Source of the DNA: Paenibacillus sp. UNC451MF
GTDB lineage: Bacteria; Bacillota; Bacilli; Paenibacillales; NBRC-103111
Assembly (NCBI RefSeq): GCF_000686845.1
Contig: NZ_JMLS01000009.1
Location: 1 to 64,000 of the forward strand
DNA length: 64,000 bases
Direction of reading: 5' to 3'
The notes under the pieces were generated by a model. The model made no database searches. It was not told the DNA's origin and saw only the letters and a list, made by a program, of their open reading frames with translations. Position numbers and translations under genes: made by a program. Within the stretch, counting starts at the first letter, position 1. Every line of letters starts with the position of its first letter. Below, one piece after another: positions 1 through 9,442 of the stretch.

Positions 1-3000
1 CCGGCGCTTTCGTATCCACTACCGTCACGTTCACATCCGTACTATAGGTTGAGTACGTCACACTCGTTACCGTTGCTTTTGCAGCTCCCGGCTTCAAGCC
101 GGTAATAAGTCCTGTTGCGCTTACGCTTGCCTTGTCGTTACCGCCTGACCAAGCTACCTTCTGGTCTACGGTTGTAGGCTGGACCGTCGCTTGGACCTGT
201 ACCGATTCCCCCGCTTCCAGCTGCACGACAGGCTTATCTACGATGATGCCAGTTGCTCCTTGCTCTGGCTTAGGCGGAGCAGCTGTATCAGCCCACAGTA
301 CGCCTGAAATCTTCGGATTCCAGTTATCCGTTCCCCCAAGGGTAGACTGAATAGTGAACTGGGCTGCCTCCGATGGGTTCAACTGCTTCGACCATGTGTA
401 CCGCTTGTCCGCATTAGCTCCAGGTCCTTTGCTTGCATACTCTGCATATCTTGCCGTAGCTTCATTTGCAGTATTTCCCCAATTGTTCCAACCGTTTGGC
501 TTGATGTGCTCACCTATTGTATTGTTAATATAAGTAACACTGGCATTCGGCCGCCACGGTCTTCCCAGCTCAACTTGTGCCGTTATGCCAGGCTCCGCTG
601 TCAAGGTGCTATTAATAAATACATAGCCCGGTTGACCTTCAGCAGATGAGGCTGCCGTCACATAGCCAGGAGCTCTGCTGTGAAGAATGGAATTCTCAAA
701 CACAGCCGGAGAGCTGCCAAAAATAAAATCGACGCTGCCTGCAATATAACTATCTACAAAATACTGTCTGCCTTTATCAGCAAACAACGTGTCTTGGTAA
801 CCGAGCAGCTTCACATTGCGATATATGCCACGATCCCCTTCGGCATACAGTGCAACCGCTTGACCCGCTGTGAGTCCCGCGCTGTTTTCAATCGTCATAT
901 TTTCTAATGTAAAATCGGTTCCGCCGGCTCTTAGTGTGTAGCTGCCGTTTGTGCCGAGCTCCGTTCCATTCGGACCAGGGGTTTTGGCCGAATCACCGTT
1001 TACCAATACGGTACCTTCCCGACTTTCCCCAATCATGGTGATCATCTTCTTGAAAGCATTAATGTACAGCTTCTCATGATAGATCCCATTTTTTACACGG
1101 ATGATCGTAGGGATGGTGCTATTATCAGGTACCGCATTAACAGCCTCGGTAATGGTAGCGTAATCTCTCGGATCAGCTGCATTTTGTGAGACCCGTATTA
1201 CTTTTGCAGGTATAGCTTTAACCGGTACGGACGTATAGCTCGATCCTTTATCATTGATCGCTGTAACCGCATAATAATAAGCGGTCCCTAAATTCAAACC
1301 TGTGTCTGTCAATGTCGGGCTTGTTACATCGCTGCCCACTACAGTATAAGGTCCTGATTGGCTGGTGCTCCGAACTACTTGGTATGAAGAAGCCCCGCTA
1401 ACAGGACTCCAGGTCAATTGGACCTGACCGTCCCCGGCTTCGGCCTTCAGGCCTGTCGGTATCTCCGGCTGTCCAAAGACTGCCCCCGGTTTTATAGCAA
1501 CAACAGACGATTCCATGCCGGCTGTGTTCGAACCTATAGCGGAAACCCTGTAATAATACGGGGTTCCGTCCGTGAGATTCTTATCCGTATAGCCTGTTCC
1601 TGTTGCATTAGAGGTCAACACCGCATAAGTACCATCTGGAGAAGACGAGCGTTTCACCACATAATGATCAGCCCCTGGGATGGAAGACCATTGAAGCATT
1701 ACTTGACCGCTTGACGCTTGAGCCGTCACTTGCGGCGTTTCCAGCGGAGCATAGGCCGAAGCAATAATCGGTGCCGAGTTGGCTCCCTCTCCTCCCACAT
1801 TAGTTGCCGAAACAACATAGGTAGAAGGCGTATTATTGTTCAGTCCTCCTACACGGTAGGAAGTTCCTGTAATGTTAGTTGCGACCACTTCAAAAGACCC
1901 TGGCGGGTTGATCGCTCTTTTCACCGTATAAAAATTCACATTGTTCATGGCATTCCAGCTTAAATCAATCTGTGCATTTCTCGATTCCGCTTTTAGTCCA
2001 CCAGGTGCAGATGGCTTCTCCGCTGTTTCCGTCGGCGTTACCTGCACTTGATTGGAATTGCCCGTTTCTCCTCCAACTCCATTAGCCGTAATAATGTAGT
2101 AATACGTCGTATCGTTGGTCACCGTATTATCGATATAAGAGCTTCCGGTTACATTGGCTTTAATGACGGTATAAGGTCCACCGCTTGTCTCGCTTCGCTT
2201 AATGTTATACGAGTCCGCGCCCTGAGGCTCGGTCCATGTCAATTCAACAGCGCCATTGCCTGGTAACGCCTTCAGTCCTTTTGGAGTCGCCGCCGGTTCA
2301 ACGTATACTTTCATATTATCGAAATAGAAGCTTCCGTTTCCTCCTCCAGGCGTTTTGGACAATATACGTCCTATTCCGTAATCCTTGAATTTGGTTGTTG
2401 TAAAGTCAAAGGTTTGTACGAAGGCATTGTCGATATAAATATCGACCTTATCCGCTGCTACATTAGCCACCAGTTTCATGTTGTGCCAGGTCTTAGTGCT
2501 TTGCGGAGGGTCCATCAGCTTATAATAGTTGCTGCTGCCTTTATTATAAGTTAAAGTATATGATCCTGAAGCTGCAGGCAGGGTCGGCTTCCTGACTTCG
2601 ATAGCAAAAGCTGTCTTCGATCCATCTGCATTCTGCACTTGAAGCGGTACCGAGGTTCCGGACTCTTCCGGGAAATAAAAATCCGTATCAATGATCACGG
2701 TCCCGAATTGAGGGGTGAACTTTCGGATAAATTGAGTATTCACATTGCTTTTGTCATACAAATACAGCGCTTTGCTCGATGAATTCCCTGTTGAATCTGC
2801 CGGTACTCCTGAAGCTACCACTTTATTTAGGGATGTTTGCGGAATTGGCGTTATTTCATAATTCGCTGGTGTTGTGTCCAAAGCGACGTTCTCAAAATCT
2901 TCATCCACGTAGTAAATCGGTTCTGGCTCTCCCGTTGGCTCTACGCTGACCTCGGATGAATTAAAGCTTTCACCCTTGTTGTTCACAGCACTGATTACAT

Positions 3001-5422
3001 AGTAATAAGCCTTCCCAGGCGTTAGCTTTGTATCCGTGTAACTTGTACCCGTAATGCTGGTTGCCATAGTAGTATAAGGCCCACCCGGTACGTCGCTGCG
3101 CTTCACATTATAGGAAGCTGCCGAAGCGTCCTGGTCCCATGCAAGTGAAGCTGCTTTATCCCCTGCAGTGCCCTTAAGACCTGTTGGTTCTGCCGGATAG
3201 TCTGCATCCAAAGCATGGATTTCCACGCCGCTAAAGCGGGATGTATTGTATTTGTCAATCTCGTTATCGGCTTTGGAAGCATCTGCTGCTAAGCCATAGA
3301 ATACCTCATCTGCCATATCGATAGTAAGGGTTCCAATTTTTTGCCAGTTTACCAAGTCGTCCGAGATGAGTCCTGTAAAGTGATCCCCAAGCCGAACCAG
3401 TTTCACCCAATAAGGCGTGCTGATGAACGTTTCCGGTTCAATTCTGGTTGAGTTTCCTCCCGTTGAGGAACGGCTGATCATGACCCCTTTTTTACCCATT
3501 TTTACATAAGGAATGGAGAGGAAAGCCATTTTGGAGGAAGGATCAAGCGATTCGCGAATCATCACACCCGCTTCCGCGTTATCATCCGTACCAGTGACCT
3601 GCTCTACCCTGGCAATAATTTCGCCATTACCGCTTTGCTTTTGATAAGCAAATTGAAAAGCATCCGCTGATCCATCGATATCTCCAGCCGATTTGACTGT
3701 AAGTGTCTTGGAATCAGCACCTAGCTGGGTATGCCCCTTAATTCCTACATTTCCGATATCCTGTGTTTGCCATGACCCCAACGATCCTGTCGTATTGACA
3801 TGTACCGTCACATTATCGGATTGTGTCCCAACACCGGTATTATCGATAGCGCGAGCGACCACATAATGTGTTCCATCCTCCACATTGGTCCAATTATAGC
3901 TATACGGGGCTGTATCAGCCTCGCCGACCTTCGTTCCGTCAATAAAAAATTCGACTTTGGCTATACCGTCCTTATCGCTTGCTGTTGCATTGATCAATAC
4001 ATCGCTGCCAGCTTCCTTGATGATATTGTTTGCCGGAGAAGTGATGGCAGCTACCGGGTTGTCGGTATTGCTGCCGGAAGCATTTCCTTTTACAACCAAA
4101 TCATTCAAATATACTTCAAGATTCGTGTATCCTTCAGGAGAAAGCGTTGTCAAATTACGGTCATTCGGATCCGAGGAGGAAAGTCCGTGTGCCGCTTCCC
4201 AAGCATCATCTATTCCATCTCCGTCATTATCTACAACCGAAGAGAGAACCTCCGGGTATTCGGCAAAGCCTCCCACTTCTTTCGGTGAATTAATATGCTG
4301 GCCGGTTCTGTTCTTGACGTCGTTGATAACCCGAGCATCGATAGCATCCCGTTTGGGCAATGTAGCACCCACATTTGCCAACACATTGACATAGGCATCC
4401 TGGGCTGGCTCCGGAACATAGCCGGCAACATCGGCTCTGGTGGATTGTTTAGAAGATGACGGATCGATTACGCTTAGAATACCTTTCCAGTTATCCGAGG
4501 TAACGCCCGGATCTCCATCCATATAATTGCCGTTAATGTACATTTTGCTGTCGGGAATGACCTCGGTGAACAATACGTTACGAACATTGCGGTAAGTATT
4601 CGGACCATATTTGTAGTAGTTATGATCGAGATTGTAGAAGCCCTCCCCGCCTCCGTATGAGGAAGCAAAGCCCCAGTTATAAATGACATTGTTGGTTGCA
4701 TCCGTTATATCTAGCAGCTGCTTTATGGTAGGAAAACGCGGATTACGGCTTACGCTGTGAGCGATCAAGTTATGATGGAACGTAGCGTTATTTCCACCCC
4801 ATATGCCGCCATAGCCGTGACGTCCTTTATGATGACTTGTCATCAGCATACTTTCTTCCGAAATGGACCATTGCACTGTTGTATTTGTATTTTCATAAAG
4901 GCTGACTACTTCATCAACGGACCAGCTAAACGAACTATGATCAATCATAAGGTCCTTGTGATAGCGTACCCCGAATGAATCATCCTCACTTGCATAACGA
5001 TCTCCTAAACGAAAACGCATATAGCGAATGATAACGTTGTCCGCTTCGATGCTCGTCGTATAATCACTTACTGTGATACCATCTCCCGGAGCTGTTTGTC
5101 CTGCAATGGTAAGATTGGAGCCCAATATTTTGAGGGATTCCTTAAGATGAATCGTACCGCCGACACGGAACACAATCGTACGGTTGCTTTGACTCACCGC
5201 GTCCCGCAAGGATCCGGGAATAGGCGGCTCGTTTTTTTTATAGTCGGCCAACGTATTAACGACGTACACCTCTTGGCCTCGTCCGCCGGACGTATATTTG
5301 CCTCCGCCTTCCGCTCCCGGAAATGCGGGCAGCTTCGCAGCAGATGTGTCAGCAAACACTTGAACAGGTACGAACGTGGCCATCATGGCTGCGATCAAAA
5401 CAGAACTTAAAGCCTTCTTCAA
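1..5422 (-). CDS. Giant secreted pectate lyase (PL1) - pectin methylesterase (CE8) fusion, 3' end cut by the window edge
   Basis: About 1,807 codons are visible, open to the left edge. The start is a TTG seven bases after AGGAGGAG. Residues 1-24 are a signal peptide ending VFA. Residues 32-420 are a PL1 pectate lyase: FPGAEGGG opening, DHSSFSWSVDE, SRNPRF, closing with a DNDGDGIDDAWE calcium-type motif near 395. Then follow a bacterial Ig-like domain (453-541), a concanavalin-like DUF1349-type domain (542-740), an FN3 domain (741-832), a jelly-roll domain (834-1037), four more FN3 domains (1040-1402), and a CE8 pectinesterase (1403-1693) with NGIYHE, QDTL, DFIFG and GRPW. A Big_2-type Ig domain begins near 1718. 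The enzyme should de-esterify pectin and cleave the resulting polygalacturonate outside the cell. The missing C-terminus may carry a surface anchor. Domain edges are approximate; both catalytic assignments are firm. Confidence 0.9.
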   Translation of the reverse strand, partial: MKKALSSVLIAAMMATFVPVQVFADTSAAKLPAFPGAEGGGKYTSGGRGQEVYVVNTLADYKKNEPPIPGSLRDAVSQSNRTIVFRVGGTIHLKESLKILGSNLTIAGQTAPGDGITVSDYTTSIEADNVIIRYMRFRLGDRYASEDDSFGVRYHKDLMIDHSSFSWSVDEVVSLYENTNTTVQWSISEESMLMTSHHKGRHGYGGIWGGNNATFHHNLIAHSVSRNPRFPTIKQLLDITDATNNVIYNWGFASSYGGGEGFYNLDHNYYKYGPNTYRNVRNVLFTEVIPDSKMYINGNYMDGDPGVTSDNWKGILSVIDPSSSKQSTRADVAGYVPEPAQDAYVNVLANVGATLPKRDAIDARVINDVKNRTGQHINSPKEVGGFAEYPEVLSSVVDNDGDGIDDAWEAAHGLSSSDPNDRNLTTLSPEGYTNLEVYLNDLVVKGNASGSNTDNPVAAITSPANNIIKEAGSDVLINATASDKDGIAKVEFFIDGTKVGEADTAPYSYNWTNVEDGTHYVVARAIDNTGVGTQSDNVTVHVNTTGSLGSWQTQDIGNVGIKGHTQLGADSKTLTVKSAGDIDGSADAFQFAYQKQSGNGEIIARVEQVTGTDDNAEAGVMIRESLDPSSKMAFLSIPYVKMGKKGVMISRSSTGGNSTRIEPETFISTPYWVKLVRLGDHFTGLISDDLVNWQKIGTLTIDMADEVFYGLAADASKADNEIDKYNTSRFSGVEIHALDADYPAEPTGLKGTAGDKAASLAWDQDASAASYNVKRSDVPGGPYTTMATSITGTSYTDTKLTPGKAYYYVISAVNNKGESFNSSEVSVEPTGEPEPIYYVDEDFENVALDTTPANYEITPIPQTSLNKVVASGVPADSTGNSSSKALYLYDKSNVNTQFIRKFTPQFGTVIIDTDFYFPEESGTSVPLQVQNADGSKTAFAIEVRKPTLPAASGSYTLTYNKGSSNYYKLMDPPQSTKTWHNMKLVANVAADKVDIYIDNAFVQTFDFTTTKFKDYGIGRILSKTPGGGNGSFYFDNMKVYVEPAATPKGLKALPGNGAVELTWTEPQGADSYNIKRSETSGGPYTVIKANVTGSSYIDNTVTNDTTYYYIITANGVGGETGNSNQVQVTPTETAEKPSAPGGLKAESRNAQIDLSWNAMNNVNFYTVKRAINPPGSFEVVATNITGTSYRVGGLNNNTPSTYVVSATNVGGEGANSAPIIASAYAPLETPQVTAQASSGQVMLQWSSIPGADHYVVKRSSSPDGTYAVLTSNATGTGYTDKNLTDGTPYYYRVSAIGSNTAGMESSVVAIKPGAVFGQPEIPTGLKAEAGDGQVQLTWSPVSGASSYQVVRSTSQSGPYTVVGSDVTSPTLTDTGLNLGTAYYYAVTAINDKGSSYTSVPVKAIPAKVIRVSQNAADPRDYATITEAVNAVPDNSTIPTIIRVKNGIYHEKLYINAFKKMITMIGESREGTVLVNGDSAKTPGPNGTELGTNGSYTLRAGGTDFTLENMTIENSAGLTAGQAVALYAEGDRGIYRNVKLLGYQDTLFADKGRQYFVDSYIAGSVDFIFGSSPAVFENSILHSRAPGYVTAASSAEGQPGYVFINSTLTAEPGITAQVELGRPWRPNASVTYINNTIGEHIKPNGWNNWGNTANEATARYAEYASKGPGANADKRYTWSKQLNPSEAAQFTIQSTLGGTDNWNPKISGVLWADTAAPPKPEQGATGIIVDKPVVQLEAGESVQVQATVQPTTVDQKVAWSGGNDKASVSATGLITGLKPGAAKATVTSVTYSTYSTDVNVTVVDTKAP

Positions 5423-5557
5423 GACACTTCTCCTCCTAAGTAACCATTGTTAGCACTTGCTTGTTTAAAATGGATGCGGTTACATCTTGTTGATCTTAAA
5501 CAAAACCGATCCGTGCCAATCACCTCCCGGATATTGGATTCCCCACCTGACTATACT

Positions 5558-5571
5558 TGGAAGCGCTTTTA
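5558..5571. promoter_or_regulatory. cre-like site upstream of the pectate lyase gene
   Basis: On the minus strand it reads TAAAAGCGCTTCCA, one mismatch (second base) from the CcpA consensus TGWNANCGNTNWCA. It lies about 135 bp before the TTG start, so glucose repression of the pectinase by CcpA is plausible. Confidence 0.45.
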
Positions 5572-5734
5572 ATCCTATTCGAACCTCTACGAACCGATTA
5601 TGCTCCCATAACGCATGCATAGCTATACCTACAAGATAACTTCATGCCGAAACGGTGCGATTTTGGTCCCAAACCTGCTGAGATAGCTTGTATTTAACTC
5701 CAGATACGCTAAACTTAACCATATGGGAATCCGC

Positions 5735-5751
5735 TTGAACATAGAGTTCAA
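5735..5751. repeat. Short inverted repeat between pectinase and importer genes
   Basis: TTGAAC and GTTCAA flank a 5-bp centre. It sits in the roughly 390-bp spacer between the binding-protein gene and the pectate lyase, beside the terminator. It could be an operator for the lyase gene; nothing further supports that. Apart from this, the cre-like site and the terminator, I see nothing in the spacer. Confidence 0.3.
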
Positions 5752-5753
5752 AC

Positions 5754-5792
5754 TAAAAAACATCCTATCCGAGCTGGACGGACCTGGATGTT
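5754..5792 (-). terminator. Intrinsic terminator after the YtcQ-like gene
   Basis: On the minus strand AACATCC pairs with GGATGTT, followed by a run of T. It ends the importer operon just downstream of the binding-protein stop. Confidence 0.7.
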
Positions 5793-5811
5793 TCAACTGT
5801 TATTTGGTACC

Positions 5812-7329
5812 TTATCTCTTCTGACTTCTCTCGTAAGCTTCCTTATACTCTTGAGCCATCCTCTCGCCGCCAGCTTTTTTCCACTTCTCGATTTCCGCTT
5901 TCCAACCCGCTTGGTCAAGTTTACCCATAATGAATTTGGTCTCAGCATCGCTTATGATTTGCTCCAGCTCTTTGCCTCTTTCGGAGAAGGTAGCGGAGTC
6001 CAGCGTCAACGCTGGGTTAACGACGATATATTTCTCATTTTCTTTCGTAATTTGAACGTTTCTACGGAATAGATCCGTCTGCTTCATCGGTTTTGCTATA
6101 TTATAGCTTTCGTTACGCTGCGGCAGCGTATCACGGTATGGCTTAACCTCTCTCGCATCTGCTTCCGAATTCAAGGGTACGGTGAATTCGCCTTTATCTC
6201 CCCAATGCCTGCCTTCAACTCCTTTGACAAGCAATGTCGCCATCTGAGGATCCATTAATTTATCGATGAAGGTCAACACCTTTTTCAGCTCATCAACCGA
6301 TTTCACAGTATCCTTAGGGATTGCCAGAAAACCGGCATTACCGCTTTCTCCAGGCAGTCTTCTGCCATTAGAACCTTCTACGGCAGAGGCATCGACAACA
6401 GCCGTGGGAGCGGCCTTCACCAATTTTTCCTGCATGCTCTGCGCGTTGCCACCAGAAATACGGATAGCCGTACGGCCCGATTCGTATACTTTATCAATTT
6501 CGGTAGCATCAACTACCGCGAAATCCTGATTAATCAGCTTCTCTTCGTACAGCTTACGGAACAGCTTCATCGTATCGAAGAAAGGTTCTGTCATGAATTC
6601 GGGAATAAAGCTGCCATTCTCAACCTTCCATTTGTTGGGTCCCCCCTGAGTAACCGATATGCGAGTCAAGGTTGACGAGGCATCCTGGTTATATCTTTTG
6701 TCCAGCATGAATCCGTACGTATCGTCCTTGCCATTTTTGTCAGGATCGCCTTTGGTCATTATTTTGATCACATTGTACCAGTCATCGAGGCTTTGGGGCA
6801 GCTTCAAGCCTGCAGCATCAAACCAATCCTTGCGATAATGGACGGCAGCTCGACCCAGCTCGCGGAATAAGGGGACACCGTATATTTTCCCGTTTACAGC
6901 AATGTTGTCGTAGAATTGCTGATTTTGGGAGGACAAGTTTTTGTATTCTTTTAAATAAGGACCGATTTCCCAGAACAAATCCGATTTCAGCGTACCTATG
7001 ATTGTAGGCGTATAATTCAGCTTAATCAGCTTGGGCAGCTCGTTAGAAGCGATCATCACATTCACTTTCTCATCGTAGCTGGAGGTAGGAATCCATTGAA
7101 TTTGCAAATCTGTATTCGTATAAGCTTTAATCGCTTTTTCCATTTCGTTATCCTTGGGTGGAATTTCTCCCACTTGATTCACTACTAAAGTCAGAAGATA
7201 CGGTGCATCGGCAGCATCCACCAGCATACCTTTCTTTCCTTCGGATGCTTCATCGCCGCCGCATGCCGATAATACGGAGGACAACAGCAATACAGAGCCC
7301 ATTGTTAGTGCCAAGTGCTTCTTCCCCAT
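5812..7329 (-). CDS. Extracellular solute-binding lipoprotein, LplA/YtcQ type
   Basis: 505 residues. The start is the ATG at 7329 (MGKKHLAL), set by GGAGGG seven bases upstream; an in-frame ATG 11 codons earlier lacks a site. A lipoprotein signal with lipobox LSAC puts it on the outer face of the membrane. The rest reads as a family 1 binding protein (LPKLIKLNY, AGLKLPQSLDDWYNVIKIM). It is the last gene of the operon after the two permeases and the GH105 enzyme, matching B. subtilis ytePytcPytcQ, which imports rhamnogalacturonan oligosaccharides. No ATPase gene is present; such importers usually share MsmX. The substrate is inferred from context. Confidence 0.85.
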   Translation of the reverse strand: MGKKHLALTMGSVLLLSSVLSACGGDEASEGKKGMLVDAADAPYLLTLVVNQVGEIPPKDNEMEKAIKAYTNTDLQIQWIPTSSYDEKVNVMIASNELPKLIKLNYTPTIIGTLKSDLFWEIGPYLKEYKNLSSQNQQFYDNIAVNGKIYGVPLFRELGRAAVHYRKDWFDAAGLKLPQSLDDWYNVIKIMTKGDPDKNGKDDTYGFMLDKRYNQDASSTLTRISVTQGGPNKWKVENGSFIPEFMTEPFFDTMKLFRKLYEEKLINQDFAVVDATEIDKVYESGRTAIRISGGNAQSMQEKLVKAAPTAVVDASAVEGSNGRRLPGESGNAGFLAIPKDTVKSVDELKKVLTFIDKLMDPQMATLLVKGVEGRHWGDKGEFTVPLNSEADAREVKPYRDTLPQRNESYNIAKPMKQTDLFRRNVQITKENEKYIVVNPALTLDSATFSERGKELEQIISDAETKFIMGKLDQAGWKAEIEKWKKAGGERMAQEYKEAYERSQKR

Positions 7330-7392
7330 CTTTGAACCCTCCATTATACCGTATTGTTTCAATCGGATGCGTCGGCTATAGTCAGCTAAGAT

Positions 7393-8517
7393 CTAATCCG
7401 TCTCATAAACCTCTATTCCCGCCAAGATAAAAGGAGAAACAGCTTTCGGATCGTCGTGAACGATGTTCTCACCAATATAATAGTTGTAAGAGCCGTCGCG
7501 GTAAGGGTTCCCCCCCAAGCCTGCAACGCTGTTACATTGAGTTAAATGAACGAGCCCTTTTTCATCCTCAATGACCAAATGATCCAGCAAACCTTGGTAG
7601 CCGCGCACTGCATTTTCCAAGGCTTCGCTGCCTAGCAGCCCAAGACGAGTGCCTTTTGCCAACGCATAAATGAACATGGAGGTTCCCGACGATTCCAGAT
7701 AGTTGCCTTCCCGTCCGGCTTGGTCCAATACTTGCGGCCATAAGCCTGTAACTTTACACTGAACCCTGCTCACTGCTTCAGCAAGCTTCTGCAGCACAGA
7801 CTTCACTTCCTCTCGTTTAGGGAGGTCTGACGGCAAGCATTCTAGAACATCCACCAGAGCCATCATGTACCATCCCATGGCACGGCTCCACACATGGGGC
7901 GATCGGCCTGTACCTGGCTCAGCCCACTGCTGTTGAAGCGATGAGTCCCAACCATGGCGCAGCAGCCCGTTCTCTTCATCGCGTGTCTTCTCTTCCACCA
8001 GCAGAAGCTGATGGGCAGCCTCATCAAGCCAAGCCGTGTCTCCTGTCAAAAGTCCGTAACGTGCCATGAATGGCGAAGCCATATAAAGTCCATCAAGCCA
8101 CATTTGCGATGTATAACCCTTTTTATGCCAAAAGCCGCCTTCTTCGGTTCGCGGATGTCCCTTCAGTTGAGACATTAACCGCTCTATCGCTTGGCGATAC
8201 TTGTCCTCTCCTGTTTTCTCAAGAAGAAGGAACAACAGCTTTCCTTGATTGATTTGATCCAGGTTATAGTCTTCTACCTTGTAATTGTGGATCGTACCGT
8301 CATTTAGTACGAACAAATCCATCATTTCCTGGATATATTGCAAGTATCGCTCATCACCGGTTTTCTTATAGCAGGCTTCCAGAGCCCGGAGAAAACAGCC
8401 GTTTTCATAGTGCCACCGCTTGGTCAGGAATCCGCCTCCATCCGATTTTTGATAACGAGCCATGAATTGTCTAGCCCAATGCAGAGGATCGGCCATCCGA
8501 TTATTTTTCCTTAACAT
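7393..8517 (-). CDS. yteR: Unsaturated rhamnogalacturonyl hydrolase, GH105 (YteR-like)
   Basis: 374 residues, the usual GH105 length. The family removes the unsaturated uronic acid left at oligosaccharide ends by lyases. Typical segments are visible: GFLTKRWHYENG, the active-site stretch QMWLDGLYMASP with Asp near residue 141 (the B. subtilis YteR catalytic residue is Asp143), and RSPHVWSRAMGWYMMAL. There is no signal peptide, so it works in the cytoplasm on imported oligosaccharides. It lies between permease ytcP (18 bp away) and the binding-protein gene. GAGG precedes the ATG at a good distance. YesR-type specificity is the alternative. Confidence 0.88.
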   Translation of the reverse strand: MLRKNNRMADPLHWARQFMARYQKSDGGGFLTKRWHYENGCFLRALEACYKKTGDERYLQYIQEMMDLFVLNDGTIHNYKVEDYNLDQINQGKLLFLLLEKTGEDKYRQAIERLMSQLKGHPRTEEGGFWHKKGYTSQMWLDGLYMASPFMARYGLLTGDTAWLDEAAHQLLLVEEKTRDEENGLLRHGWDSSLQQQWAEPGTGRSPHVWSRAMGWYMMALVDVLECLPSDLPKREEVKSVLQKLAEAVSRVQCKVTGLWPQVLDQAGREGNYLESSGTSMFIYALAKGTRLGLLGSEALENAVRGYQGLLDHLVIEDEKGLVHLTQCNSVAGLGGNPYRDGSYNYYIGENIVHDDPKAVSPFILAGIEVYETD

Positions 8518-8534
8518 AGTCTTTCCTCACCTTT

Positions 8535-9407
8535 CTATCCTTTAACGGATCCTAGCAAAGCACCTTTGGTGAAATGCTTTTGTAAAAACGGGTATACCAT
8601 CAAGATTGGCAGCGTTGCAAACACAATAACCGCCATACGAATCGTCAAAGGCTGAATGTCTGCCTCATCCATGCTCGTGTCTCCGATTCTGCTTTGCGCC
8701 ATAATAACAATCTCGCGCATCAATACTTGAATCGGCCATTTGGCGTTGTCATTAATGTACAGCACCGCGTTGAAAAACTGATTCCAGTGTGCAACCGCAT
8801 AAAACAAGGCTAAGGCAGCCATCGCCGGCATTGACAGAGGAAGTACAATTCGAGACAGCACTCCGACGTCGTTACTGCCGTCCATTTTGGCTGCTTCCTC
8901 CAAATCGTCAGGAATTTGCGAGAAAAAGTTTTTCAATACGATCAGGTTAAACGCGCTAATGGCGCTTGGTATCATGAGAGACCATAGTGTATTGGTCAGT
9001 TGCAAATTTTTCACAACGAAATACGTTGGAATCAAACCGCCTCCGAACAGCATCGTAAACAAAACTCCCAGTATAATGATGCGTCGGCCTTCCAAGTGCC
9101 GCTTGGATAGAGGGTAAGCCATTAAAACCGTAAACAGCAGGTTAATGAAAGTTCCCACGACCGTGATATAGATCGACACAAGCATGCTTTTTACCAACGT
9201 ATTCGTGGAAAAAATATACCGGTAGGCTGCAAAGGACCATTCCTTCGGAAAGAGGAGTATCCCTCCTTTTGCCACTTCATGCGGGCTTGTCAAGGAAACT
9301 GCAAGCACGTACAGAAAAGGCAGCACGCATACTAATGCGGTAAAAGTCAGCACAATATAAATAATCCCATCGATGATTCGATTGCCTGCCGTTTTGTCGT
9401 AAACCAT
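8535..9407 (-). CDS. ytcP: Carbohydrate ABC permease, LplC/YtcP type
   Basis: 290 residues with six predicted membrane spans, beginning IIDGIIYIVLTFTALVCVLPF. The permease coupling loop is seen as EEAAKMDGSNDVGVLSRIVLPLSMP (EAA motif, read in two parts). It is the second inner-membrane subunit of the importer, with the YteP-like gene 36 bp upstream. The ATG is preceded by a G-rich binding site. Closest family by sequence style is LplC/YtcP/YesQ. The symbol is by context and similarity. Confidence 0.85.
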   Translation of the reverse strand: MVYDKTAGNRIIDGIIYIVLTFTALVCVLPFLYVLAVSLTSPHEVAKGGILLFPKEWSFAAYRYIFSTNTLVKSMLVSIYITVVGTFINLLFTVLMAYPLSKRHLEGRRIIILGVLFTMLFGGGLIPTYFVVKNLQLTNTLWSLMIPSAISAFNLIVLKNFFSQIPDDLEEAAKMDGSNDVGVLSRIVLPLSMPAMAALALFYAVAHWNQFFNAVLYINDNAKWPIQVLMREIVIMAQSRIGDTSMDEADIQPLTIRMAVIVFATLPILMVYPFLQKHFTKGALLGSVKG

Positions 9408-9442
9408 TGAGCTGATCCCCCCATACTGACGGCAAGTCTGCT

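Noticed and set aside
132-5410. Plus-strand reading frames of 60 to 160 codons in the first 5.4 kb
   Set aside because: They lie opposite the continuous pectate lyase-methylesterase frame, lack ribosome binding sites and have unlikely protein sequences.
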